In this document: positions 11,059-21,227 of the stretch, in pieces
Layout of the letters: the number at the start of each line of letters is the position of its first letter
Position numbering within the stretch: the first letter of the stretch is position 1
DNA from: Brachionus manjavacas
Taxonomy: Eukaryota > Rotifera > Eurotatoria > Ploima > Brachionidae
Length of the DNA: 64,000 bases
Direction of reading: 5' to 3'
Assembly (NCBI GenBank): GCA_019054805.1
Contig: JAHQIY010000001.1
Span: 4,106,501 to 4,170,500, forward strand
The notes under the pieces: model-generated
The model's database searches: none
The model's input: only the letters and a program-made list of their open reading frames with translations
Told to the model about the DNA's origin: nothing
Made by a program: the position numbers and the translations under genes

Positions 11059-11108
11059 GGCCCCTGCGCAAGGATGACACGCAAAATCGTGAAGCGTTCC
11101 ATATTTTT
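11003..11108 (+). ncRNA. U6: U6 spliceosomal snRNA, copy 1
   Basis: It starts with the 5' hairpin GTACCACTTCGGTGGTAC and continues CATATACTAAAATTGG, the ACAGAGA box and the AGC triad region (TTAGCATGGCCCCTGCGCAA). It ends TGAAGCGTTCCATA plus a T-run terminator. All functional U6 elements that pair with U2, U4 and the 5' splice site are intact. Length is about 106 nt. It is one of three copies in the window. Confidence 0.97.
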
Positions 11109-11221
11109 TCTTTGATCAAAAAGTCGTTGTTTAAACCATAATATTGATTTATAAAAAATTTAATGACTACTTTAAGAATTTTTAATTTTATTCCAAATAT
11201 TTGTCTATTAGCAAAAAAAAT

Positions 11222-11701
11222 AAAAAAAAGAAGATTTATTCAGGCAAATTAGTAAGAAATTTGTAGATAAAAAAAAGGTTCTACTATACTGTCAAACGAT
11301 AATTAGATCGTAAACTCTAGAATACCTTATCAAATTTTTAAATGGAATAATTTTCTATTTTTCCTTTCTTTTTCTAACTCATTCTTAAAAACGATATCAT
11401 AACAATTTAAAAAATTCAGCATTTAGCAGTTCAGTCTATTCTATTTCATATGATTTTTAATTTTAATTTATTATTTAATGAAATCAAGCTGCTTTTACTA
11501 AAAAAGTTTCATGCTAATGATAATATTTTTTTCTTTATAAATTTATTTAAAATAAAATGATATTTTTTCAAAAATGGCACTTGTTATAAATGACTTTAAA
11601 CTTTTCATATTTTTTCCGCTTTTTTTAATCAAAAAATGCGCTTTTTTATACAAATTTAAATCAAAAAATAAAAATTTTCATTCAAAATTTTCACAAAAAA
11701 A
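11222..11701. other. Intergenic, no gene seen
   Basis: AT-rich DNA upstream of the small gene at 11702. No coding frame with support was found. Confidence 0.5.
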
Positions 11702-12157
11702 ATGTCCAGTATTGGTTCTCTTTCAATTGACACCAAAGAAAAGTTTCTGTCAACTTTGAAGCGTATTAATTCATCTTATGAAAACTCATCGTCTTCAGCC
11801 ATCTCCTCGCTTGGCCCGTCTTGCGTTACTTCAAATTTTTCATTCAGCGAAAAAAAACTCGTCGAAAAAAGTACCAACACCGACTTTTTCCATTACGAAG
11901 ATTCAAAAACAGAAGTCTTCAATTATTCATCCACGTATCATGATAAAATACCATATGAATTGAACACTTCTAATTCAGATGATCAAGCATCTCTATTTCA
12001 TGACGAACAAGCGTCTAGATACAACCTATGTCACGAGCATAAGAAATACGAAAATTTACTTCATCTTTTGGAGAAAGCTTTCAAAAAAAAGAAAAGATCA
12101 AAACGGAAAAATTTTCTAAATTTTTTACACAGACTTTCTTGTATTAATTTGGAATAA
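11702..12157 (+). CDS. Hypothetical 151-aa protein
   Basis: A single-exon frame with ATG 11702 and TAA 12157. It is serine-rich at the N-terminus, contains EKSTNTDFF, and ends in a strongly basic segment (KAFKKKKRSKRKNFLNFL) followed by AATAAA-type sequence. GC content and codon use are clearly richer than in the flanking DNA, which supports a real gene. No domain was recognised. The C-terminal basic helix could be a nuclear localisation or membrane-binding signal. It lies between the U6 inverted repeats together with ARP3, on the opposite strand. Confidence 0.55.
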   Translation: MSSIGSLSIDTKEKFLSTLKRINSSYENSSSSAISSLGPSCVTSNFSFSEKKLVEKSTNTDFFHYEDSKTEVFNYSSTYHDKIPYELNTSNSDDQASLFHDEQASRYNLCHEHKKYENLLHLLEKAFKKKKRSKRKNFLNFLHRLSCINLE

Positions 12158-14051
12158 AATGTATATTAACTAGGCTTTAAACAGATATAATATATAAATA
12201 ATATTAATTAAAAAAATTAATTTTTTAATTTTGATTATTTCACTTAATTTTTGTAAAAATTCATAAATAAAATCTTATAAATAAATTGACTTATTAACTT
12301 ATTCTTAAAATATTTTTATGTTCTGTCGTTTGTATCCTCAGAGTTCATCGGCTAGGTATGAAAAATATTTAAAAATGTCTCAAAATTTATTCAATTAATT
12401 TTTTTGTCATTTTTCTTCAATATTTTATATTTTTAAAAAATAAAAAAATCTTAAAATTTTGATTTTATTTGAAAAATGTTAAAAAGACTTTATTATCGAT
12501 AGATTTTTGTAAATTTTTCATAATGGTTCGATAATTTATTTGAAGCAACGGAGAAGGTGAGAATAAAAGAACAATTTTTTGTCACACTAAACACCTTTAA
12601 CTTTATTAAAAGCACCTTTTGTGGTAATCATGATTAAAAAATTCAGAAATTAAATTTTTTTTAATTTTTTGATCGCAGAGGATACTCTAGAAGAGAAATT
12701 GAGAGATATATTTAAATATTTTAATTTAAAAATTGAATCTCTAAAACGTTCGAATTAAAATTTGAAAAGAGAAAAATTTTGAATATTAAACCAAATATAA
12801 TTATATTATTGTAATTGAAAAAATTAAATAATTAAAAAAAATAATTGAAAAACAAAAAAATATTCAAAAAGTAAATTGAGTTTTGATACTATTTTGATAC
12901 CAATATCTATGTTAGATTTTGAGCAGTCAACAAAAAACAAATATGAATTAGATTGCACTATATATTTACACAATTCTCGACATAAAAAAAATTCTCCTTA
13001 TGGAAATGACAGTGTAGGAGTACAAAAAACTCTAATTTATTTATTTATTCCATTAAATTTAAGCATAATAATATTTATAGAAAATAGAGAATAAAATAAA
13101 ATAAAATAAAAAATTAAATAAATACAATTTTCTAAAAATCTATCTTTAGGTGGTCATTTAATATAGTATAAAAATTTGAGTAGTCAACGCCTAATAAAAA
13201 ATGAGACAGTTTTCCTCTATATTTTTTCAAAAACTTAACAGGCTCAATATTTAAAATAAGCTCTATACTATAGTGTGCCTGTTTAACTCTTCATCTAAGC
13301 TTTTTAGACTGATAATCTGTCTTTAAAAACATATAATTAACTATCCACTAATAAGACATAACAAATGATAAAATAGTCATAAAAACAAAAATTTATTGAA
13401 TTTTAAATAAATATTTAAATGAAAAATTTTTCAAATATTTTATTCAAATTTTAATATTTTCAATTTTTTAGTTTTTCAAATTTAAAAATGGTTCGAATTT
13501 TAATTAAAAAACAGACAGTTTTCTAATTTAATTTCAAAATTTAAAATGAAATTTTATTCAACTAAATTGCACATTCAATTGCCTGTTTATTTATTTAAGT
13601 TTCAATTTATGTCCAAAAAAAATTTGATCACCAGTTTTTGGTTAACCTCGCTTTAAGTTAGGACTCAAGTAGAATCAATATTTTAAAAAAATGTAAAGAG
13701 CAATTTTTCAGTGCAAATCCTGTAAAGCTCTTTAAATTACTTTTTTAGAAAGAATAGATAAACCTTTTCCAAAAGTTATTTAAATTCGATGAATTTTCAC
13801 CTGGGGAATAAATGTCTGCCAAACTCTGAAATTCACTATTTAACTAATTTCACACAAGATTAAATTTTTTTTATGATGTGCAGAATGCAAAGAATAGCAG
13901 AGTCAAATATTTTAGTTTTAAAGTGAGTGAGAAAATTTTTTTTTTTATTTTATTTAAATTTTATAAACAATCTATCCCTAATGTTTGCCTGATTGATTTT
14001 TCGAATAAATAAAAAATTAAAAAAAATGAAACACTGTGATAGAAAAAAATT
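12158..14051. other. Intergenic, 1.9 kb, no gene seen
   Basis: AT-rich DNA between two convergent genes. It includes short AAAAT-type microsatellite near 13093-13115. A 72-codon frame at 12876-13094 is AT-rich and has no support. Confidence 0.5.
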
Positions 14052-15388
14052 TTAGCTCATTTTTCCAAATACGGGATTGTGTCTGCAAATGCTTGGTCCG
14101 TACTCATAGTACTCGGCTTTGGTGTGACTTTTTTCATAAAACTCACTTGTGGTTGCCATCAGACTGCCTCCGAACCACACAGCATACCTTTGCATATGGT
14201 GCGAAATAACCTGTACATCGATTGGCTGCGGTTTTACGCGACTATTGGCGTTTAGGTTGAGTCTTTCGTCGACACTGCGCTTAATCTCCATTTTAAGTCT
14301 CTTGTCAAAGTCCTTGAACATGGTGCTACCACCGGACAACACTATATTTTTATAAAGTGCTCGTCTGGTGTCAATGGGACAATTTTGAATGACATTGTCG
14401 ACAATGTGCGACAAAGATTCAGTATAGTCTGGATTGGAGAACTCCGGATGAAAGAATATCTCGGGGCCTAAGAATCTTTCATAGCCGACATCTACCGCAA
14501 ATGGTTGTTTGGTAATATTATTTAGACTTTGATACTTTTTGATCCATTTATTCGGATTATTCTCGTATTTATTGAATTCTTTGACTATGTCTTGACAAAC
14601 ATAGCAGTATTGCTCTTTGATAGCTTTGGCAGTCTCTAAAGATTGTTCTGGCGGAATGCCGACTTCACGGTCCTTCAGTAGACCTTGGATAAAATAAGTT
14701 ATGTCTCTGCCTGATATTGGAATGTGTTTGATGCATGAGCCGATCACATATCCATCCGCTATTGGAATAACATGAGTCACACCATCACCACTGTCAATTA
14801 CCACACCTGTCAAGCTTTGATCTCCAGCACTTCGGCTGGTCCACGAAGCTACCAGTGCCAAAACAGCCTAGAAAAATCTATCAAAATTCAATCAAAACTG
14901 GTTCTTAATTTTACTTGGACAGCTATGTACAGTCCCGGCACATTGAATGATTCAAACATTATTTCAGCAGTGTACTCTCGGTTCTCCGGCGTATTCAGAG
15001 GTGGCTCTGTCTTTGAAGATTTTTTAAAGTCTATTATAAAAATTTTATTAATTTTAATTCTTACTAGTAAAAAATAGTGATCTTCGGGCTCGCATTTTAG
15101 ATACTTGAAGATGCATTGTTCCCAGTATTTTTCCATTAGATCCCAGTCATTGACGAGGCCATGTCTGATCGGGTATTTGACCGAGTAGCCGGTCGCATTC
15201 ATGGCTTCGTCACCAATAAAGAAGTCCAAGTCGTCAAGGCCTCGGGCCGTTCTGACGCCTACTCCTTCTTTCACAGCAATGGCACTTGGTATGATGAACT
15301 GTGGCTGGGAGTTAATGGCGTAGCCCATTTTTGTGTAGCCGGTTCCGTTGTCTATGACTACTGCGGGCATCCGTGTCAAATTGGCCAT
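14052..15388 (-). CDS. ACTR3: Actin-related protein 3 (Arp2/3 complex)
   Basis: Three minus-strand exons, 15388-15065, 15010-14915 and 14867-14052, are separated by introns of 54 and 47 bp and give 411 aa (human ARP3 is 418). Splicing joins DHYFLL to TEPPLN and YIAVQ to AVLAL exactly as in the family. The start [20 protein letters not shown], the phosphate-binding [24 protein letters not shown] and the C-terminal HNPVFGKMS are diagnostic. ARP3 pairs with ARP2 to nucleate branched actin filaments. All actin-fold nucleotide-binding blocks are present, so the gene looks functional. It lies in the 4.55-kb spacer of a U6-bearing inverted duplication. Confidence 0.97.
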
Positions 15389-15771
15389 TTTGTTCGCGGC
15401 AAGTAAAAAATCTAAAAAATATGATTAATTTTCACATGATGAATTGAAAATTAATAGATAATGAGATTTTTTTTATTTTGAAAATTTTAATAAATTATCA
15501 TTTTTATGAAAAAATAAAAATAAAAAGTTTTTGAAGTTGGGCTAAATTGTGATTGTTTTAAAAGATATCAAAAATCCGGCTCTTTATTTTGCTCAAATAA
15601 ATGTTTTATGAAAATTTTAATTTTTTGTTTTATAATTTTTGCTAGACGACTATTTTAAGTCTTATTCATAGTCAATGACTTGTTTTAGTTTCAAATAAAT
15701 CTTAATAATCACATGTTTAATTAGAAGAAAAATTCAAAGGAAAAGAAAAAATTTATCTCTTAAACGAAACC
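15389..15771. other. ARP3 upstream region
   Basis: AT-rich DNA between the ARP3 start and the right arm of the inverted duplication. No other gene is seen; the ARP3 promoter should be here. Confidence 0.5.
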
Positions 15772-15934
15772 ATTTTTTTTGCTACTAGACAAATATTTGG
15801 AATAAAATTAAAAATTCTTAAAGTAGTCATTAAAATTTTTATAAATCAATATTATGGTTTAAACAACGACTTTTTGATCAAAGAAAAAATATGGAACGCT
15901 TCACGATTTTGCGTGTCATCCTTGCGCAGGGGCC

Positions 15935-15974
<40 letters not shown>

Positions 15975-16282
15975 ACCACCGAAGTGGTACAGTTTTTTAT
16001 GCAACAAAATATTCTTTTATATTTAAACTTGAAAAGAAATTATAATCAAGTTTAGTTCATTAACTAGCTTTTATAAGGAGACATCTTTAGCAATCAAGTA
16101 AAAATTGAAAAATTGTTTAATCAGTTTAGGTAGTTTATTTTATAAACTTATTTTAACTAAGAATATCAAGAAAATGGGCTTGAATTTGTCCGTTTGAAGT
16201 CTTTTTTACCTAAAAATCAGCAGGTTTACATCCACTGTATAGAATAATGTAAAATTAATCATTGAAAAAAATTTTTGAATTG
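15772..16282 (-). repeat. Right arm of 0.5-kb inverted duplication (carries U6)
   Basis: Inverted, nearly identical counterpart of 10710-11221. Only scattered substitutions are visible, for example near the outer end where TTGAATTGTG replaces the complement of CATAATTCAA. The U6 gene and its upstream region are fully included, so this was a segmental event rather than a retrocopied snRNA. Confidence 0.9.
15885..15990 (-). ncRNA. U6: U6 spliceosomal snRNA, copy 2
   Basis: Minus-strand U6 starting at 15990 with the same 5' hairpin, ACAGAGA box and 3' T-run as copy 1. It shares more than 150 bp of upstream sequence with copy 1, including the TATA-type element at about -31, so it is probably transcribed. 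Confidence 0.97.
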
Positions 16283-16475
16283 TGTTTCTATAATTTAGAA
16301 ATTTTTTACCACTTTCAATTAATTGTATAAAATATTGTGCATAAATTGTTAATTTTATATTCTTTTAATTAGTTTTAAAAAATCATCTAAAATCAAGCTT
16401 CAAAACAAAAAAAATTTTCAAAAGCTAATTTTATTAAATAAAAAGGAAAAAAAATTAAAAATGAAAAAAAGAATT

Positions 16476-16934
16476 TTATGAATCAAAGAAAGAAGTGGCC
16501 AAGGACTTTTTTAAGTTATTTAAAGATCTTTCTTCGACTCCAGAGAGTTCGATGGTGGTGAATTTCCTCTTATGAATTTCCTCAAGGTCTGATGCGATTT
16601 TAAAACTGAGTAGTTTTAAAATAGCGATTTTAGTTTTTATTTGAATGAAGTACTGTTGCGTTTTAGCAAGTTGAGCTAAAAAATTTTGAAGACTGTCAAA
16701 AAAAGGTTAATGACCAAATATTTTTTTGATTTTACATTTCATTCAGTGCTATAAATTGAATACAAAGAAAAATTAGAAAATGATTATTATATTATTTAAA
16801 TAAAAATAGATGATTTTTTTTAGATTGATTCTTAGAAACTTAAAAAATTCTGATTTTTAGATAGTAAATTTATTTGGCCTTTTATACGTGGAATCGAAAA
16901 TAATTCTTGACAGCTACGTAATAAAATATTATCT
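16476..16934 (-). CDS. Unassigned three-exon gene fragment (C-terminal end)
   Basis: Minus-strand exons 16934-16888 (47 nt), 16748-16736 (13 nt) and 16692-16476 (217 nt with TAA) join in phase through GT-AG introns of 139 and 43 bp. The product begins DNILLRSCQELFSIP, is helical and lysine/leucine-rich (FLAQLAKTQQYFIQIKTKIA) and ends SLATSFFDS. A coiled-coil or helical-bundle subunit of some complex is likely, but I do not recognise the family. The last exon is well supported by its acceptor, open frame and GC content. The 13-nt micro-exon is less certain. An upstream exon with the start codon should lie before 17407 and was not found. Confidence 0.45.
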
Positions 16935-17406
16935 CTGTAACAAAGTTGAATAGCGATGGTGTTAAAAAATTAAAATCTGTTCTGTACAAGCTATTTAAAA
17001 AAAAATAAATTCTATTTATTTTTTTAATTAATAAAAAAAATTTAAATTTATTTAAGACAAAAGATCAAATAATTAAAATTCTGTTGAATTTGATAAAAAA
17101 AATTTCCATAATCATTATTTACATGATTTTTGATCAAACCTACTATATTTTTTCGTATTCAAACACCTTGAAATAATCAACTACCTAAGGCTCTTTAAAA
17201 CAAATAAAGAATCTAATTTTAAAAATCAATCTTTAATGTATTAAATTTCTCATTAGAACTCAAGTTTCACCAATTATTATTCAATTGGCAAAACTGTGAC
17301 CATTTTTTTTTTAGCAAAAATTAAATTATGATAAAAAATTCCATTCACGAAAAACTTGCTCAAACGCTCCACTAAATTTGCATTTCAACTCACCTTTTTT
17401 TCTCAA

Positions 17407-20400
17407 ATGAATAAAGAACTGATAGAATTTTCCGATCAAATTCGAGATTTTGTCTCTAAGTGCGATCTGGTGACCGCATCTACTGTCCATTCGATCAATT
17501 CACTGAACACAGACATTGAACGTCAAGAAATTAGAATACATGATTTTCTGAATCGAATTAACAGCAAAAAGCAATTCAACGACAATCTTGGAAGGGCTGT
17601 TCAGGAGCTAGACGCCTTTTTGACTTTGTGCGACACAATAGAAAATGACAAACTTAACATAAGATCTGGACCCAAGGGAAGTGTAGCAGAATACATCAAA
17701 AAATTAGACTATCTGAAGTCAGTAGACAAATATCCTTGGTACAAAGAACTTAAACTTACACGGAACAAAAAAAATGAGCCCAATGTTCAAGTCTCATTTG
17801 CTAAACATGAAGAGCTTATTCGCAAAGGAGAACACTTTATTTGCTTTGAATTTCAGAACATTCTTAAACACAACTGTAATTGTGAACAAATGAAGTATCT
17901 CATTGCGTTTTTGATGGAAAAGTTCGACCTAAATAAAACAAGTGAAACTTTTATGCCAAACACCACAATTTGCAAATTGGAGCTCATTTGTTCCTGGTTC
18001 TTGCAGCGTGAATTAATGTACGAACTTTATGATGACAAAAATCCATATAAAAATTAAATAAACATTTGAAAAATACAAAATTATGTTAATTGTAAAATAT
18101 TTAAATTCAAATAATTTAATTTTGAAAATTAAAATTATGGGAGAAAAGTACAAAATTTAGAGGCAAAATGATTAAATTAAAGAATAAAATTAATTTGACG
18201 TTGTGAATTTCAAATGACAAGTTTTTTTTTCTATTTTACATTTATAAAAATAATTGCGTAATTATATTTCAAATTTTAACATGCTTAAGTGATGAGTTTT
18301 AATGAAACAACGTAATTTCAAAATTTCAAAAAAGTTAAATAGAAAAAAAAACTTGCCAAATACAAATTGAACAAAAATTCTTCCTTATTTGATAAATTAA
18401 AAAAAATTAATAGAATATATTTAAAAAATAAAATCTAAAATAAAATTTGATCTTATTGATTTTTTATTTTTATCTTTTTTACATTTGAAAAATATTATTA
18501 GGTGTATCTAAGCATGTTGCAGTCAGTTGCAGTATTTTTTTAAATACAATTTATCAACTTTTATTTTAATTTTTTAAAATATATATTATGAATACTTAAT
18601 TTATAATTAAGTCTTAATTTTTTTAATTTTTAAAGAATTTTTGTTTGATTTGAATTTTAAATTCACACTTCCATTGCGAAAGAGGTTTAGGAATCTTGAT
18701 CTCAGATGACCTCAAATCTAGGAGCCAAGTCAACTACTTGGCATCAAAAGAAAATAGTACCATAGGCTTATTGAAGCGAATCTTGACCACTCGAGACCTA
18801 CTGACATGGAAAAAGTTACATTCGACCACATATTCAATTGACGGTGTCTTTTTGGAGTCCATACACAAAACAAGAGCAAAACATACTTGAGAAGTGCAAC
18901 ACACAGCCACAAAATTTGACTGGCACACAAAACCGACTCGATTTCCACATCGAGAGAGCCTTAGAAAAGAAATCACAAGTTGTTGTAATCTACGCCACGA
19001 ATTCTTCAATAACAGAATATCAAACTATTGAAATTCACTCTCCAACGAAATTATTTTGTCGAAAAATGAGAAGAATTAAAAAAAAAGCAAAATAAACATT
19101 AATACTGCTAAAGGTGGTCCCTGGCGCGCTGGCATGTCACCATGTTGCAGTTGTATATACTTCTAATGCTAATTTCACTCTATTTTTATAAACCTTAATT
19201 ATAAGTTTTTTCCGGATCTGGTGGTTCGCGGTTATAACATAAATGTAAAGAAAATAACTTAAACAATAATAACTTTATTAATAAATGGCAACTTCTAGCC
19301 TAACAAATAATAATAACAAAAAAAGGAAAAAAGAAAAGAAAACAAATAATTTCAAAGTTTTTTCTTCTAATCACACATGTCTAATATTTTACACAGTGTT
19401 AAATACTAGCGACTTGCTAAGCGCATGAGATCATAGTATTGCACTTTGAAACTATAGACATTTAAGGTGGCTAGAGTTGGTGTTGTAGTTATTGAGAGAA
19501 CTACAACAATACCATTACAATCGAATTATTTTATTAATTTTTTATTGATAATTTTTTGAGTTATTTAATGGTATACAAAAAAATATTTAAAATTAAATTC
19601 ATAATAAATTTTAAAAAAAATGTCTTCTTTCTAATGAAAAAAAATTCATATGCAGCATTGTGACATTGATCAAAAGCTAAAATATGACTCGATTCGGTTC
19701 AAATTTGTAACCGATTTGATTAGGTCCTATATAAAAGTAAGTTCTATCGGGCTGGTCAAGGAATCGGACGGCAAGTTTAGATTTAGTATTCACAAAATTA
19801 TCCAAGGTATTTCGGAACAGCCGGCTCGTCTAAGTGGAATAATTTTTCACGACGATTCCGACAAAAGGATGTCTCGTTCTAGTCTTAATATGGAGAAGTA
19901 TAGCCCAAACACCAGCTCGTCAAGTCAGCTTAACTTCAAAAAAGAACACAAACCTGTTGAGTTGATAGAAATATTTTCGGAAAATTTGGACTTTTGTCTC
20001 AAGGTTTTAAGACACGAAACAATTTTAATCAATAAAATATTCATCAGCTCTGGTGATTCATGCAACGAACTAATAAGCAAACTTACTGTGTTGGTCATGG
20101 AAGAGATCAAGAGAGAATGCGAGCTGTTTTTTAAAAATTCCCTTGATTTCACCAAATTTACAAATATATCAAACAATGTAGTTTATTCAATAATTGGTTT
20201 GAAAATAAAAATAAAAAATTTAATCGATTCGACTTCATGTATTCAGACCAGTGATCTGGCATCAGGTTCCAGTATTATTCAATTTTCTCTTCGAATCAAC
20301 GAAATAGCCGCTCAGATATTGGAGACTTTTTTAAGTGTGATACAGACTGGCTACTTGAATACATTTGATGTTCCCAACAACGGAAGCCTGCATCCATACT

Positions 20401-21227
20401 GTGAACAAATATGTCAGACATGGTCTTTCATGAGAAAAAATGAATCTGCTCTCACTGATTCAATTATTTTGGTGTGCAGTTCGACAAAGTCAAAAAAAAA
20501 TGCACAAGATGCACCGGACAGATGGTACCTGAGCAAATATTATTCTTTTCTCATTGAAAAATTGGATCATTTTCTGATAGATTGTACCATTAAGTCCTGT
20601 GAGTCCAACAAATTGGATTTAATAACTCCCACATCAAGTGTGAGTTTTTCGGTCTCGAACAGCTTTGTCAAGCATTTGAAGAGCTTGAAGGCATTTGTAT
20701 TTTTGGTCAATAACATGGCTTTTGTGTTTGACAAAATATTTGAGCTGGAATTGATTGATGATCTGAAGGATATCAATCCGAAATTCGAGGAGGTATTGAA
20801 GGAGAACATCGAGAACAATATTCTAAATTCAATACAGGTATTTAAGTATTTGAACATTAAATGGTCCAAGATGATCAATGAGAGCGAATCGTCCGATTCT
20901 AGTCATGTGTCAATCAGAGCCCTGGTCAAACGCACTTCAAGCGATGATGGAAACAGGAAAAAGAAAGAGTATTTGTTCTATCTTAGGGAAACCTTTCTGC
21001 AAAGCATGTGCTTGGTCATTCCAAATGAAGATATTAATCAGATTCTTAAGGATAAAATGTTCGAATATGTCAAACCTATTTTAGACTGGATGGAGTTACA
21101 TAACGAGCTTGGCACATTTTTTAGTGATTTAAATTTGAAAAATCAAAGTCCTAATGATATCATTGAATATTTATATAATAATGTTTTTCCTTTTGATTCA
21201 GCTCAGCAGTTAGCAAAATTATTATAA
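17407..21227 (+). CDS. EXOC7: Exocyst complex component EXO70 (EXOC7)
   Basis: Two coding blocks. The first, 17407-18057, carries the EXO70 N-terminal coiled-coil region, including FLTLCDTIENDKLNIRSGPK and EYIKKLDYLKS. The second opens at acceptor TGCAG|CATTG (19656) and runs to 21227. It contains the Exo70 C-terminal domain, with a GSLHPYCEQICQTW block, RWYLSKYYSFLIEKLDHFL and LKAFVFLVNNMAFV. EXO70 binds plasma-membrane phosphoinositides and tethers secretory vesicles as part of the exocyst. The first block ends in TAA at 18055-18057 and no donor in matching phase was found before it. Either a small exon in 18058-19655 was missed or the gene is broken. Total length, about 740 aa, is near the family norm. 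Confidence 0.75.
18678..18930 (+). mobile_element. LINE reverse-transcriptase fragment in the EXO70 gap
   Basis: The frame from about 18678 reads LISDDLKSRSQVNYLASK, then GLLKRILTTRDLLTWKKL. This is the thumb region that follows the catalytic domain of CR1/jockey-type reverse transcriptase. After a frameshift near 18838 it continues VSFWSPYTKQEQNILEK. No other part of the LINE is present. It lies between the two EXO70 coding blocks, in the same orientation, and probably in an intron. Confidence 0.65.
19482..19507. repeat. Perfect 9-bp hairpin
   Basis: GTTGTAGTT and AACTACAAC are separated by eight bases. The surrounding 19100-19550 stretch has higher GC than the rest of the presumed EXO70 intron and may be an old repeat, but no target duplication was found. 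Confidence 0.5.

Larger units (their letters stand above)
10710..11221 (+). repeat. Left arm of 0.5-kb inverted duplication (carries U6)
   Basis: About 512 bp that recurs, inverted and nearly identical, at 15772-16282. Homology begins near the AATTCAAA at 10713 and ends in the A-run after GTCTATTAGC at 11220. The arm contains a whole U6 gene with its upstream region. The spacer between the arms (about 4.55 kb) holds the 11702 gene and ARP3. Confidence 0.9.

Noticed and set aside
12876..13094. 72-codon plus-strand frame
   Set aside because: AT-rich composition, no ATG at the frame start, no recognisable domain.
14149..15406. Plus-strand frames across ARP3
   Set aside because: Shadows of the well-supported minus-strand gene.
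19144..19510. Possible solo LTR (TGTTGCAGTTGT ... CTACAACA with AATAAA inside)
   Set aside because: The flanking five bases do not match and no second copy is seen in the window.
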